A DNA stretch of 64,000 nt from Pedobacter sandarakinus (GCF_026240095.1 NZ_JAPIVG010000006.1:1-64000), one strand, 5' to 3'; positions 33,543 through 43,727 are shown, counted from the first letter of the stretch. Translations and numbers: made by a program. Notes: generated from the sequence alone by a model not told the origin.

Positions 33543-34310
33543 TTAAATGCCAAATATACGCTTTGAGTTTTCTGTTGTAACAGTTGCAACTTCTTCAACA
33601 GAAACGCCGTAGATATCTGCCAGTTTTTGTGCAATGTAAATGAGGTAACTACTCTCGTTTGGCTTACCTCTAAAAGGAACTGGCGCCAGGTAAGGAGAGT
33701 CAGTTTCCAGCACCAAATCGGCTAAAGCAATTTCATTTAAAACGAGATCTAAGCCCGCTTTTTTATAAGTCAACACGCCACCAATTCCCAAATAAAAATT
33801 TAAGTCGATAGCTTTTTTCGCCTGCGCTACATTTCCAGTAAAACAATGAAAAATACCCCTGAGCTTCTCATCACGCTCACTTTCTAACACTTCAAAAACT
33901 TCATCAAATGCTTCGCGGCAGTGAATAACTATGGGCAAACCTAAAGCTTTAGCCCAGCTAATTTGTTTATGAAAGGCATCTTGCTGGATGGCAAGCGTGG
34001 ATTTATCCCAATATAAATCGATTCCAATCTCACCTATGGCATAAATTTTCCTGGGTGCTATAGAATCATAAATTTCCCTAAGTACTATTTCGTAATCATC
34101 CCTTACATCGCAAGGATGCAATCCTGCCATTGCGAAACAATTCTCTGGATAATTACTAACCAAATCATCAATCATCGCAATGGAATTTATATCCACGTTG
34201 GGTAAAAACAAACGATTAACGCTGTTTTCAAAACACCGTTCTAATAATTGGACACGCTTTTCGGCATCCTGCTCATAGTATAAGTGAGTATGGGTATCGG
34301 TAAAAATCAT
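33543..34310 (-). CDS. TatD-family metal-dependent hydrolase
   Basis: 255 residues. Metal ligands of the TIM-barrel family are visible: DTHTHLY (two His), IGEIGIDLYWDK (Glu), PIVIHCREAF (His), GIFHCFTG (His) and VLETDSPYLAP (Asp). Family members act as 3'-5' DNases or in quality control of D-amino-acid adducts. It is located 74 bases downstream of nothing but its own promoter side and ends 258 bases before ansA, on the same strand. Confidence 0.9.
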   Translation of the reverse strand: MIFTDTHTHLYYEQDAEKRVQLLERCFENSVNRLFLPNVDINSIAMIDDLVSNYPENCFAMAGLHPCDVRDDYEIVLREIYDSIAPRKIYAIGEIGIDLYWDKSTLAIQQDAFHKQISWAKALGLPIVIHCREAFDEVFEVLESERDEKLRGIFHCFTGNVAQAKKAIDLNFYLGIGGVLTYKKAGLDLVLNEIALADLVLETDSPYLAPVPFRGKPNESSYLIYIAQKLADIYGVSVEEVATVTTENSKRIFGI

Positions 34311-34383
34311 TTAGTATATGTATCGTTAACGCAAACAGTTATCGACATTTTAATTTTTTAATCGACTTATAGTTAAATATTTA

Positions 34384-37299
34384 TCAACTGCTTTTTTCTT
34401 TCCTAGCCTTTTTAGGTGCTTTAACTTTCAAAGGAGTATCTTCAATTACATGTCCATTAAAAGCCATTTCCTTTTTCAAAAACTTGCCAGTTAAGCTAAT
34501 TGGATTCTGAACCAGTCCTTCAGGCGTGCCTTCGAACAGAATGCGTCCTCCCCCGGCACCGCCTTCCTCTCCCAAATCTATTACCCAATCGGCTACTTTT
34601 ACTACATCCAGGTTATGTTCGATGACTAAGATGGTATTTCCTTTGTCTACCAATTCTTGCAATACGCCCAGCAGCACATTAATATCTTCAAAGTGAAGGC
34701 CTGTAGTTGGTTCATCCAAGATGTAAAATGTTTTACCAGTATCTTTTTTAGAAAGTTCCGTTGCCAGTTTTACACGTTGTGCTTCACCCCCAGAAAGTGT
34801 TACAGAAGATTGACCGAGCGTAATGTAGCCCAGACCAACATCTTTAAGGGTTTTTATTTTGCGATAAATAATAGGAATGTTTTCAAAAAAATCACAGGCA
34901 TCTTCAATACTCATATCGAGCACATCGCTAATGGATTTGCCACGGAAACGAACTTCTAAAGTTTCCCGGTTGTATCTTTTTCCGCTACATTCTTCGCAAG
35001 GGACTTGCACATCGGGTAAAAAATTCATTTCTATCACTTTTAACCCCGCACCCTGACATGTTTCGCATCTACCTCCTTTGACATTAAAAGAGAAGCGACC
35101 TGGTTTATAACCGCGAATTTTGGCTTCAGGTAGCTGCACAAAAAGGTTCCTGATATCTGAAAAGACGCCGGTATAAGTAGATGGGTTAGATCTCGGTGTT
35201 CTTCCAATTGGAGCCTGATCGATTTCTATCACCTTATCAATTTCCTTCAGCCCTGTAATTTTTTCGTATGGAAGTGGTGTTTTCTTTGCCCTGAAAAAAT
35301 GATGGTTCAGAATAGGATAAAGCGTTTCGGTGATCAAACTGGATTTTCCTGAACCTGATACACCTGTAACAGCGATAAATTTTCCTAATGGAAAATCGAC
35401 TGAAACTTCTTTTAGATTATGACCTGTGGCTTTAAGAATGGAAAGTTTATGTCCATTGCCTTTTCTGCGAACTTTTGGCGTTTCAATTTTTTTATCGCCA
35501 TTTAAATAGGCCGCAGTTAATGTTTTTGATTTTAAAATCTGTGCTGCTGTACCTTCTGCAACAACAGTACCGCCATGTATACCCGCACCCGGACCAACAT
35601 CGATCACCCAATCGGCCTCTAAAATCATGTCTTTATCATGTTCTACCACCAAGACCGTATTTCCTAAATCGCGAAGATTTTTCAAAGCATTAATTAAACG
35701 TTCGTTATCTCTCTGGTGCAAGCCAATACTAGGCTCATCTAGGATGTACATTACATTCATTAGCTGAGAGCCAATTTGAGTAGCCAAACGAATACGTTGC
35801 GCCTCCCCTCCAGACAGCGTTCGTGCAGTTCGATCTAGTGTTAAATAAGTTAAACCAACATCTGTTAGAAACCCAATACGTGCCTTAATCTCTTTTAAAA
35901 TTTCTTTAGCTATGATATTTTGCCGATCTGAAAGGCGATCATCTACATTTTCGAACCATTTATGCAGCTCATTAATATCCATTGATGCCAAGTCAAAAAT
36001 ATTTTTTCCATCGACTTTAAAATTTAAGCTTTCTTTTTTAAGACGGGCACCATTACACTCGGGGCATGTTTTCAGTTTGCGGAAAGCATCCATATCATCC
36101 GCAGCAGATTCACTACGTTTTTCATTTTGCTCTTCCAACATCTTGATAATTCCATCGAATGTGATGTTATAATTCTGAACATTCCACTTGTTGTATTCAA
36201 CTTCTACCTTGATTAAATCAGGGGATCCATTCAGGATAATGTTGATTACCTCATCGCTCAATTTATCAATGGGCGTTGATAAAGAGAAACTATATTTCTT
36301 TGCCAGCGCTTTCAACACCTGGAACATCCAAATATCGCGATATTCGCCAAGTGGAGCCAGACCGCCGTTTAAGATACTCAGTTTTGGGTTGGGAATTACC
36401 GATTCTTTATCTACTACAAAGATGTATCCCAAGCCATCGCAGCGATCGCAGGCACCATAAGGCGAGTTAAAAGAAAAGCTGTTAGGCTGGGGCTCATCAT
36501 AGGAAATACCAGTAGTTGGGCACATCAAAAATTTACTAAAATGCGCCACATTGTTATCTTTATCACTAATCTTTATCACACCCTTACCCATTTTCATGGC
36601 TGTTTGTACGGAATCTAACAGGCGTTTTCTATCTTTATCATCAATGATTAAACGATCGATAACCACTTCAATGTCGTGAATTTTGTACCGGTCGACTTGC
36701 ATTTTTGCAGTGATGTCTTTAATTTCTCCATCTACACGAACTTTTACGTAGCCCTGTTTTCGTATCTGCTCAAATAATTCGCGGTAATGGCCCTTCCGTC
36801 CTTTTACCACTGGAGCCAGAATATTTACCGGCGATCCATCAAACTTATTAAAGATATTTTGGAGAATCTGGTCTTCGCTCATGCGCTCCATTTTCTCGCC
36901 GGTATTGTAAGAGTAGGCATCAGCGACCCGGGCATACAATAAACGCATAAAATCGTATATTTCGGTAATGGTACCTACGGTAGAACGAGGGTTCTTGCTT
37001 GTAGTTTTTTGCTCAATTGCAATTACAGGACTTAATCCAGAAACCTTATCAACATCGGGCCTTTCCATCCCTCCCATAAATTGCCTGCTATACGCACTAA
37101 ATGTTTCCATGTAGCGACGTTGCCCTTCGGCATAAATAGTATCAAAAGCTAGAGAAGATTTTCCACTACCACTTAACCCAGTAATTACTACCAGTTGGTT
37201 GCGTGGAAAGCTAACATCTATATTTTTTAAATTATGTACCCTCGCACCGTATACTTCTACATCTTTTTGCTCGCCAAGGTCGATAGATTTATTGCTCAT
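34384..37299 (-). CDS. uvrA: UvrA, damage-recognition subunit of excinuclease ABC
   Basis: 971 residues with two ABC ATPase modules: Walker A VITGLSGSGKSSLAFDT and VTGVSGSGKSSLITET, signatures TLSGGEAQRIRLA and TLSGGEAQRVKLA. Zinc-binding cysteines are present in CDRCDGLG and CETCQGAG ... CEECSGKRY. UvrA dimers scan DNA for bulky lesions and load UvrB. The gene is slightly longer than E. coli UvrA because of a basic tail (KVKAPKKARKEKSS). It is followed by TatD on the same strand after 74 bases. Confidence 0.97.
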   Translation of the reverse strand: MSNKSIDLGEQKDVEVYGARVHNLKNIDVSFPRNQLVVITGLSGSGKSSLAFDTIYAEGQRRYMETFSAYSRQFMGGMERPDVDKVSGLSPVIAIEQKTTSKNPRSTVGTITEIYDFMRLLYARVADAYSYNTGEKMERMSEDQILQNIFNKFDGSPVNILAPVVKGRKGHYRELFEQIRKQGYVKVRVDGEIKDITAKMQVDRYKIHDIEVVIDRLIIDDKDRKRLLDSVQTAMKMGKGVIKISDKDNNVAHFSKFLMCPTTGISYDEPQPNSFSFNSPYGACDRCDGLGYIFVVDKESVIPNPKLSILNGGLAPLGEYRDIWMFQVLKALAKKYSFSLSTPIDKLSDEVINIILNGSPDLIKVEVEYNKWNVQNYNITFDGIIKMLEEQNEKRSESAADDMDAFRKLKTCPECNGARLKKESLNFKVDGKNIFDLASMDINELHKWFENVDDRLSDRQNIIAKEILKEIKARIGFLTDVGLTYLTLDRTARTLSGGEAQRIRLATQIGSQLMNVMYILDEPSIGLHQRDNERLINALKNLRDLGNTVLVVEHDKDMILEADWVIDVGPGAGIHGGTVVAEGTAAQILKSKTLTAAYLNGDKKIETPKVRRKGNGHKLSILKATGHNLKEVSVDFPLGKFIAVTGVSGSGKSSLITETLYPILNHHFFRAKKTPLPYEKITGLKEIDKVIEIDQAPIGRTPRSNPSTYTGVFSDIRNLFVQLPEAKIRGYKPGRFSFNVKGGRCETCQGAGLKVIEMNFLPDVQVPCEECSGKRYNRETLEVRFRGKSISDVLDMSIEDACDFFENIPIIYRKIKTLKDVGLGYITLGQSSVTLSGGEAQRVKLATELSKKDTGKTFYILDEPTTGLHFEDINVLLGVLQELVDKGNTILVIEHNLDVVKVADWVIDLGEEGGAGGGRILFEGTPEGLVQNPISLTGKFLKKEMAFNGHVIEDTPLKVKAPKKARKEKSS

Positions 37300-37410
37300 A
37301 TTTATTCAAGAGTTGAGGAGAAATTTTTAACCAGATGAGGCTAAATTTCAATCCGCAAAAATGCTAAAAATTTTATCAAAAAGAAAGCTTAACTAGAACT
37401 GTATTAAGGA

Positions 37411-38370
37411 TTAATTGTCATAATTACGGCTTCTATTTCTAATGAAACCCGATGAAAATCCAAAACGCAAATAGCCATAATGGTCTTGAAAATAAATGTT
37501 GTAATTATCTTCCCCATAATAACCCGCTGCGGCCATCAAGAAAACATTATTCATAAATGGCAAACTGTAATTAAAGTTAATCTCGGCATTTAAGCGCTTT
37601 TTAAAATTTGCCAAATTTTTTGATGGAATTTCATTAACTGCATAAGACACCTCTGTATTTAAACGCCAGCTTTCCTTATCAGTTTTAACTTTAGCTAAAT
37701 TTTTTGCATTTCTTTCGATCTGGTTGTACTTGCGCAAGGAAAAATTATACAATAATCGGGTAAAGCCAAAACCTAAATCCAGAGCAGGCTCGTACCTAAA
37801 AAATTTATGCCACTGCAGGCCGACCCGATGATTGGTGGTATAAAAAGCTTCACGATTGGCAGATTGCAGCAAGTACCCGAAGCGGTAAGAAGCTGTAAGG
37901 TAATTTGCATTAAAATTGCCCGTCAATGTATTTACTGAACCATCAGCATTAAACGCATTCTGGTCCTGCCCGTTAGAATGATGGGTAAAAGCCAGTTCTG
38001 CATACCGATAATTTTCAGGGTCGCGATTTAAGCGAGCGAAGGTTGAGAAACCCAAACGGTAACTTGGTGTACGTACACCTGCAGATTGCTCGTTGCGCAC
38101 ACGAACAGTAAAATCTGGTATAATGGCAAATGCAACAGGCGATTTGTAACTTCCTAATAACATATAAGTAGTGGTGAGCCTACCATTGATAACGTACTTG
38201 GAAGGTGCACCAATTTCGCCTAAAGGCGAGGTGTAAGAAAAATCGGCGTTTTCTTTGTAGAGACTAACATATGCTTTGTTCGCCAATTCCCTCTCTACAA
38301 CGAGCGAATCCTGCGAGAATGAGTAGGTGTAAATGAAAATAAACACCAGCGTTAGAAAAGATTTGATCAT
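37411..38370 (-). CDS. Outer-membrane beta-barrel protein, possibly phospholipase A-like
   Basis: 319 residues. A signal peptide (MIKSFLTLVFIFIYTYSFS) is followed by alternating aromatic/polar strands and a C-terminus ending in barrel-like strands (GYLRFGFSSGFI). The segment ELAFTHHSNGQDQNAF followed by NANYLTASYR resembles the H-x-SNG ... N active-site region of outer-membrane phospholipase A. The match is short and I hold it as a hypothesis. A plain porin-like or structural barrel is the alternative. It is a single-gene unit between uvrA and the PaaE-like reductase. Confidence 0.6.
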   Translation of the reverse strand: MIKSFLTLVFIFIYTYSFSQDSLVVERELANKAYVSLYKENADFSYTSPLGEIGAPSKYVINGRLTTTYMLLGSYKSPVAFAIIPDFTVRVRNEQSAGVRTPSYRLGFSTFARLNRDPENYRYAELAFTHHSNGQDQNAFNADGSVNTLTGNFNANYLTASYRFGYLLQSANREAFYTTNHRVGLQWHKFFRYEPALDLGFGFTRLLYNFSLRKYNQIERNAKNLAKVKTDKESWRLNTEVSYAVNEIPSKNLANFKKRLNAEINFNYSLPFMNNVFLMAAAGYYGEDNYNIYFQDHYGYLRFGFSSGFIRNRSRNYDN

Positions 38371-38520
38371 AGCACATTAACGTTGCCAAGTGGCAGTTGG
38401 TTTTATTATTAATAATAACTTTTACCACATAGAAAAAGCCTCTCCTCATCAATAACTTGATATATACCTCTTAGGAGACCTATTGCCACAAGCATCATAA
38501 TCAAAGTAGCAAGACCATCG

Positions 38521-39564
38521 TTACCATTCTATAGTCGTTCCGTTCTCGGTTGGGTGACCTGTACAAACTAAAACCCTACCCTTTTCAATCTCATTATCTG
38601 TTAAAACTTCGTTATACTCCATCCGAACACCACCTTTTGTGCATGTTGCGACACATGTGCTACATACACCGCCCCGGCAGCTATAAGGCAATTTAATTTT
38701 ATGTTCGAGTGCTACATCTAAGATTCTCTTCGGCCAAGGTACATCTAACAAATAGCTTTCGCCTTTAAAATTTAAAACTACCGAATAAGTATTTTTATCA
38801 ACTATCTTTTCAGAACTATCATCTTCATCTACTTCGTCCTCTGGCAGCACGAAAGTTTCCCTTTTGATCTGTTTAATATCAAAACCTAATCCGAGCAAGG
38901 TAATTCTACATAAATCCATGTATATTACAGGTCCGCAGGCGTAGAATAAGGCACTGTCTTTATTAAAAATTAAGTGCTGTTTAATCAATTGTTCAATGTA
39001 AAATTTATTTAACCTTGCAGTTAACAAATTTTTGCTATTGCTAAAAATCCAAACTATTTTTAACCTATCGGGATATCTTTCTTGCCAGTCCAAGAGTTCA
39101 TTATAAAACAAGGTATCCTGTTGGGTTTTATTACTATAAACTAAAGTAACTATAGAATTATCCTCCCGAACCAAGGCAGTTTTTAAAATTGAAAATAAGG
39201 GGGTTATGCCTACGCCTGCGGCAAAGAGAAATAAATCTCGTTCAACACTTTTTTCCGGCATATAGCTAAATAACCCTTGAGGCTCTTGTGCAAAAAGCAC
39301 GTCGCCAACAGCTGTTTTATGGTGTAGAAACCTGGATATTTCACCATTCTCGACCCGTTTTACTGTAATGGCAAGTGGTTCGTCTACATCAGGAGAACTG
39401 TTGAAAGAATAGGAACGCCTTACTTCCTTGTTTTTACCTTGAAATACCAATGAAACAAATTGCCCGGCGAGATAAGTCGGATAACCATCAGAAGGCGTTT
39501 CAAACTCGAAAGTTAAATTATCTCCTGGCTGACCAATGATTTTGCTTATACGAAAACTGTACAT
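38521..39564 (-). CDS. PaaE-like FAD / [2Fe-2S] ferredoxin reductase
   Basis: 347 residues in three parts: an FAD domain with RRSYSFNSSP, an NAD(P) domain with FLFAAGVGITPLFSILK and a C-terminal plant-type ferredoxin domain with PYSCRGGVCSTCVATC and a later Cys near the end (VLVCTGHP), the four ligands of a [2Fe-2S] cluster. It passes electrons from NAD(P)H to an oxygenase. The nearest relatives are the reductase subunits of phenylacetyl-CoA epoxidase, but no paa genes are nearby, so the partner is unknown. Confidence 0.88.
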   Translation of the reverse strand: MYSFRISKIIGQPGDNLTFEFETPSDGYPTYLAGQFVSLVFQGKNKEVRRSYSFNSSPDVDEPLAITVKRVENGEISRFLHHKTAVGDVLFAQEPQGLFSYMPEKSVERDLFLFAAGVGITPLFSILKTALVREDNSIVTLVYSNKTQQDTLFYNELLDWQERYPDRLKIVWIFSNSKNLLTARLNKFYIEQLIKQHLIFNKDSALFYACGPVIYMDLCRITLLGLGFDIKQIKRETFVLPEDEVDEDDSSEKIVDKNTYSVVLNFKGESYLLDVPWPKRILDVALEHKIKLPYSCRGGVCSTCVATCTKGGVRMEYNEVLTDNEIEKGRVLVCTGHPTENGTTIEW

Positions 39565-39670
39565 TTTGCAAATAAAAGAATTTGAGTCGAGAAAATCATT
39601 TCATAACCGCTTGTTGACTGGTTAAACGCTAATAAGAAAATGGGGAATCATTGCCAGGAAAACAAAAAAA

Positions 39671-39700
39671 GCGTCTTAACTTAACGCTAAGACGCCTTAC
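39671..39700 (-). terminator. Terminator of the lytic transglycosylase gene
   Basis: On the minus strand GCGTCTTA and TAAGACGC pair over a 9-base loop and are followed by seven T residues, 35 bases after the stop at 39730. Confidence 0.85.
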
Positions 39701-39729
39701 CAAATGCGCTGTTTTTAATTTTAATTATA

Positions 39730-40512
39730 TTATTCGCCGTTATAGGCCAATAACACACGTTGTTTTTTGTATCCGTAACGTTTAGGATGTTCCATAATCT
39801 GTTTCATCGAGATCACTTTATAAACGTAACCACCGGTTTCACGGTTCAATTTCATTTTATAATAATTGTCTTGATTTTGATTATTAATTTGCTTGCGCAA
39901 ACGATCATCCCCAACATTGTAAGCTGCAGCAACCAGCGTCCAGCTTTCTAGACCCTTGTACATTTCCTTAATGTATTTACAAGCAGCTATGGTAGATTTG
40001 CGCAAATTATATCGCTCATCAACTTTACCATTAACTTTTAAGCCGTAATTGCGGGCGGTGCCGGGCATAAATTGCCAAATCCCTGCCGCTCCCTTTGCTG
40101 AAACTCCACTAGCCGTTCCAGATTCAACTAATGCTAAATACTTAAAATCGTTTGGGATTCCGTACGCTGCCAGAATGGGTTCTATTACAGGAAACCATTT
40201 TGCAGCTTTTTGATGCAGAACGTTAGTTTGCATGTGCCTGAAAGTGTGTGCGGCAAGAATTTTTTTCATTTTTCTTTCTACCTTCTTATCGCCAAGTGGC
40301 AAGGTCTCATCCGCGAAATCTAGTTGAGCTATTAAAGATTGTGGTTTCTCTACCACTTTTACTTTTGAGCTATCAACTATTGTTGTTGTAGTGTTTAATT
40401 TTTCTTCTTTTGGAAGAATGGTTTGTGCTAAGGGCATTTGGTAAGTGAACACTTTTGCCAAGATAAATAGTGTTGCCACTACTGAAAATGGTACGATGTG
40501 TTTCTTTATCAT
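39730..40512 (-). CDS. Lytic transglycosylase (SLT family)
   Basis: 260 residues. An N-terminal hydrophobic segment (VVATLFILAKVFTYQM) serves as signal or anchor. The catalytic domain contains YLALVESGTASGVSAKGAAGIWQF with the catalytic Glu in ESG, MPGTARNYGL and a later VAAAYNVGDDRLRKQI, the typical SLT motifs. It cleaves peptidoglycan glycan strands to anhydro ends. LysM repeats seen in MltD are absent, so this is a short form. Followed by its own terminator. Confidence 0.9.
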   Translation of the reverse strand: MIKKHIVPFSVVATLFILAKVFTYQMPLAQTILPKEEKLNTTTTIVDSSKVKVVEKPQSLIAQLDFADETLPLGDKKVERKMKKILAAHTFRHMQTNVLHQKAAKWFPVIEPILAAYGIPNDFKYLALVESGTASGVSAKGAAGIWQFMPGTARNYGLKVNGKVDERYNLRKSTIAACKYIKEMYKGLESWTLVAAAYNVGDDRLRKQINNQNQDNYYKMKLNRETGGYVYKVISMKQIMEHPKRYGYKKQRVLLAYNGE

Positions 40513-40776
40513 CTTCCTCCTTTTTTTGGTGAAACTTATTTAAAAACGTGGCAAAGGTATAAAATAATACCCACACTATCAAATAGTTACAGATTTATCT
40601 ATGGAAATCGGGGTTTAAACGCCTTTAAACGTGGATTTTAAATTTGGATTTTCTTTATAAATTCTTTATCTTGGAGGCTATTTTTTGCCTTATATTTTAG
40701 CGCTATCGCAATTGCATTCTTCAGCAATTTTTCATAAATTTGCAGCCCGCATTTTTAATGCGATTAAAAGCGTATC

Positions 40777-42336
40777 ATGATAAATAAAAACAACAGGAAC
40801 AGTCGGGATGACAAGTCCAAATCGGGCAACCGGAGAACAGAAGGCAGGAGTAATGATGCCGGGTCTGACAGAAGAAAGTCAGACGACAGAGATAGTAAAT
40901 TCAAAAAATCATCCGATTCAAAAGACAACTTCAGACCTAGAAGTTCAGAAAACAAAGATTTCAAATCAAAATCATTCGGCGAAAAGAGAGAGTTTAAACC
41001 TAAAGCCGGAGGCCGCAACTTTAAATCAAACGATAGCGAGCCACAAAGCTTTAAATTCGGCGATCGTGAGTTTAAATCGAACGATTCAGGTGCAAGATCA
41101 GAAGACCGTGGTTACAAATCTAGAGAAGGTGGTTCAAGAGATTATAAGCCTAGAACAGGAGACAGAGATTTTAAACCTAGAGAAGGTGGATCAAGAGATT
41201 ACAAACCCAGAACAGGAGATAGAGATTTTAAATCTAGAGAAGGTGGTTCAAGAGATTACAAACCTAAAACAGGTGACAGAGATTTTAAGCCCAGAGAAGG
41301 TGGATCAAGAGACTACAAGCCTAGAACAGGAGACAGAGATTTCAGATATAAGGATGGAGATTCGAAAGATTTTAAACCAAGATCTGGAGATAGAGACGCT
41401 AAACCGAGAGAGGGTGGTTATAAAGATTTTAAGTCAAAAGGAAAATTTGATGGATTTAAACCAAGTGCAGGAAGTTCCAGAGATGTAAAGCCAAGAGAGC
41501 CGAAAGAAGGTGATACTCGCCCGTTTAGAAAACGTGAGGAAGCTAAACCAAGAGACACGGAATTTAATCGCCCAGAACGTACCGTAATTGCTCCGGTTAG
41601 AAAAACCAATGAAGATAAAGGGCTAATACGCCTTAATAGATATATTTCAAACGCTGGCATTTGCTCGCGTAGAAAAGCAGATGAGTTAATTGCAGCAGGT
41701 GTAGTGACTGTAAATGGTGAGGCCGTAACAGAACTCGGACACAAGGTAGATCCTGCAAAAGATTTGGTTCGCTATAACGGCGAATTGCTTAAACGCGAAA
41801 AAAAGGTGTATGTGCTGCTCAATAAACCTAAGGATTACATCACTACAACAGATGACCCACAGGAGCGCCGTACGGTAATGCAGTTAGTAGACAAGGCAAG
41901 CCGCGAACGCATTTACCCGGTTGGTCGTTTAGATCGCAATACTACGGGCTTATTGCTGATGACTAATGATGGAGACTTAGCAGATAAATTATCGCATCCA
42001 AAGAACGGCATCACAAAGATATACAATGTAGAACTTGATAAAGCCTTAACACAGGGAGATTTAAATAAAATTGCATTCGGGTTAGAGCTGGAAGATGGTT
42101 TGATTAAACCCGATAACATTTCTTACGTAGCCGGGGGAACGAAAAAAGAAGTTGGAATTCAAATCCACAGCGGAAAAAACAGAATTGTACGCCGTATTTT
42201 CGAACACTTAGGCTATAGCGTAGAAAAACTAGATCGAGTGGTTTATGGTAACTTAACTAAGAAAGATTTACCTCGAGGTAGATGGCGTTATCTTGAAGAT
42301 CATGAATTGATCCAAATTAAACATTTGATAAAATAA
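40777..42336 (+). CDS. RsuA/RluB-family pseudouridine synthase with long repetitive N-terminus
   Basis: 519 residues. Residues 1-265 are a low-complexity, strongly charged region rich in R, K, D, S and G. Between about 109 and 190 it contains several copies of a 20-residue unit related to GGSRDYKPRTGDRDFKPRE. The rest is a normal enzyme: an S4 RNA-binding domain (IRLNRYISNAGICSRRKADE), the catalytic block YPVGRLDRNTTGLLL with its Asp, and KNRIVRRIFEHLGY. It modifies a uridine in ribosomal RNA, probably 23S. The tail is likely disordered and RNA-binding; similar tails occur in Bacteroidota orthologues. Confidence 0.9.
   Translation: MINKNNRNSRDDKSKSGNRRTEGRSNDAGSDRRKSDDRDSKFKKSSDSKDNFRPRSSENKDFKSKSFGEKREFKPKAGGRNFKSNDSEPQSFKFGDREFKSNDSGARSEDRGYKSREGGSRDYKPRTGDRDFKPREGGSRDYKPRTGDRDFKSREGGSRDYKPKTGDRDFKPREGGSRDYKPRTGDRDFRYKDGDSKDFKPRSGDRDAKPREGGYKDFKSKGKFDGFKPSAGSSRDVKPREPKEGDTRPFRKREEAKPRDTEFNRPERTVIAPVRKTNEDKGLIRLNRYISNAGICSRRKADELIAAGVVTVNGEAVTELGHKVDPAKDLVRYNGELLKREKKVYVLLNKPKDYITTTDDPQERRTVMQLVDKASRERIYPVGRLDRNTTGLLLMTNDGDLADKLSHPKNGITKIYNVELDKALTQGDLNKIAFGLELEDGLIKPDNISYVAGGTKKEVGIQIHSGKNRIVRRIFEHLGYSVEKLDRVVYGNLTKKDLPRGRWRYLEDHELIQIKHLIK
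41101..41340 (+). repeat. 60-bp coding tandem repeat in the pseudouridine synthase gene
   Basis: Four units of 60 bases, each encoding GGSRDYKP(R/K)TGDRDFK(P/S)RE with few changes. Synonymous and near-synonymous differences between units show that they are not a recent single expansion. Confidence 0.75.
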
Positions 42337-42341
42337 ACATC

Positions 42342-42367
42342 AAGGCAATCTATCGATTGCCTTTTTT
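42342..42367 (+). terminator. Terminator of the pseudouridine synthase gene
   Basis: AAGGCAATC and GATTGCCTT pair perfectly around TATC and are followed by a T run, five bases after the stop. Confidence 0.85.
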
Positions 42368-42445
42368 TATGCAATCTTAATTGAAAATTAAATTTAAGTC
42401 TGCACAAACATTTTTTCCCATATTTGTTATAGGAACATCATCAAT

Positions 42446-43558
42446 ATGAAAAAACACGTTGCAATACTATTTATGTCATTAATTACCTCATTCGCATTTG
42501 CTCAAAAAACGAATTTTAATTTGTTGGTAGGCACCTATACAGCGCCAGGCAAAAGTGAAGGAATTTATAGTTATAATTTTGACACCACGAACGGGGAAAC
42601 GGTATTGAAGAGCCTGACAAAGGGCCCTAAAAACCCAAGCTACCTGGCCATTTCACCTGATGGAAAATATGTTTATACGGTTAATGAAACAGGTAAGGGC
42701 AGTACAGTAAGTGCATACAGCTACGATGCAAAAACCGCGGACTTAATTTTTTTAAACAAAGTAGATAGCAAGGGTGCTGATCCTTGTTATATTACTGCAG
42801 ATGCCTACAATGTTATTGTAGCAAATTATTCTGGTGGCAGCTTGGCTGTGTTTAAACGGAAGCCTGATGGTTCGTTAACGGAGTCTATTCAAGTAATTCA
42901 GCACATTGGAAAAAGTATCGACCCCAAGGGCAGGCAAGCATCGGCACATGTGCATATGGCCAAATTTACCCCAGATCGCAAACATATGGTAGTTAATGAT
43001 CTGGGTGAGGACAAAATTTACGTTTACAACTATAATTATAACGGCGGCGAGAAAACCCTAACAGAAAAGCAAGTAGTTAAAATGAATGTTGGAACGGGGC
43101 CAAGACACATCACTTTTAGTCCGAATGGAAAGTTTGCTTACCTTGTTCATGAATTTAACGGTCTTATTTCAGTGTTTTCTTACAACAATGGCACTTTAAC
43201 CAAAATAGATGAGATTGGTACGGCTTCAAAAGATTTTGATGGTAAAATAGATGCTGCTGACATCCATGTATCTGCAGATGGAAAATTTCTTTACGAAACC
43301 AATCGTGGCGATGCCAATACCATTTCTGTATTTTCTATTCTTGCCAATGGAAAGTTAGAACCAGTAGAAACGATAAGCTCAATGGGTAAGGGACCAAGAA
43401 ACTTTACCTTTGACCCCTCTGGCAAGTTTTTGCTCGTTGGCCACCAATACACGAATGAAATTGTAATCTTCAAAAGAAATCTTACCACAGGTAAACTTAC
43501 AGATAGCGGAAAAAGAATTGAAGTCGGGGCTCCGGTTTGCTTAGTATTTGATAAATAG
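42446..43558 (+). CDS. Secreted lactonase-family beta-propeller (6-phosphogluconolactonase-like)
   Basis: 370 residues. Residues 1-19 are a signal peptide (MKKHVAILFMSLITSFAFA). The mature chain consists of seven-bladed propeller repeats with ISPDGKYVYTVNE, FSPNGKFAYLVHE and VSADGKFLYETNRG motifs, as in the YbhE/lactonase family (PF10282). Cytoplasmic relatives hydrolyse 6-phosphogluconolactone; a periplasmic copy is more likely to act on another sugar lactone or to have a carbohydrate-related role. Single-gene unit between terminators. Confidence 0.85.
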   Translation: MKKHVAILFMSLITSFAFAQKTNFNLLVGTYTAPGKSEGIYSYNFDTTNGETVLKSLTKGPKNPSYLAISPDGKYVYTVNETGKGSTVSAYSYDAKTADLIFLNKVDSKGADPCYITADAYNVIVANYSGGSLAVFKRKPDGSLTESIQVIQHIGKSIDPKGRQASAHVHMAKFTPDRKHMVVNDLGEDKIYVYNYNYNGGEKTLTEKQVVKMNVGTGPRHITFSPNGKFAYLVHEFNGLISVFSYNNGTLTKIDEIGTASKDFDGKIDAADIHVSADGKFLYETNRGDANTISVFSILANGKLEPVETISSMGKGPRNFTFDPSGKFLLVGHQYTNEIVIFKRNLTTGKLTDSGKRIEVGAPVCLVFDK

Positions 43559-43727
43559 CTTGACGCCAATATTCTCCCTTATAAAGTGAGTAATTTACAG
43601 AATTAAGTGCATCTTTTGGGGCATATCAAGCCTACGTAAATAATCGCTAGTATAACCAACGTAATATTTATCAGCAGTCGAAGAATGTAGAATGTATAAG
43701 TAATACATAAACATCATTTAAATAAGA

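Noticed and set aside
40808..41488. 226-codon second frame inside the pseudouridine synthase gene
   Set aside because: It follows from the repetitive R/K/D/S codons of the real frame; it has no start context and no known family.
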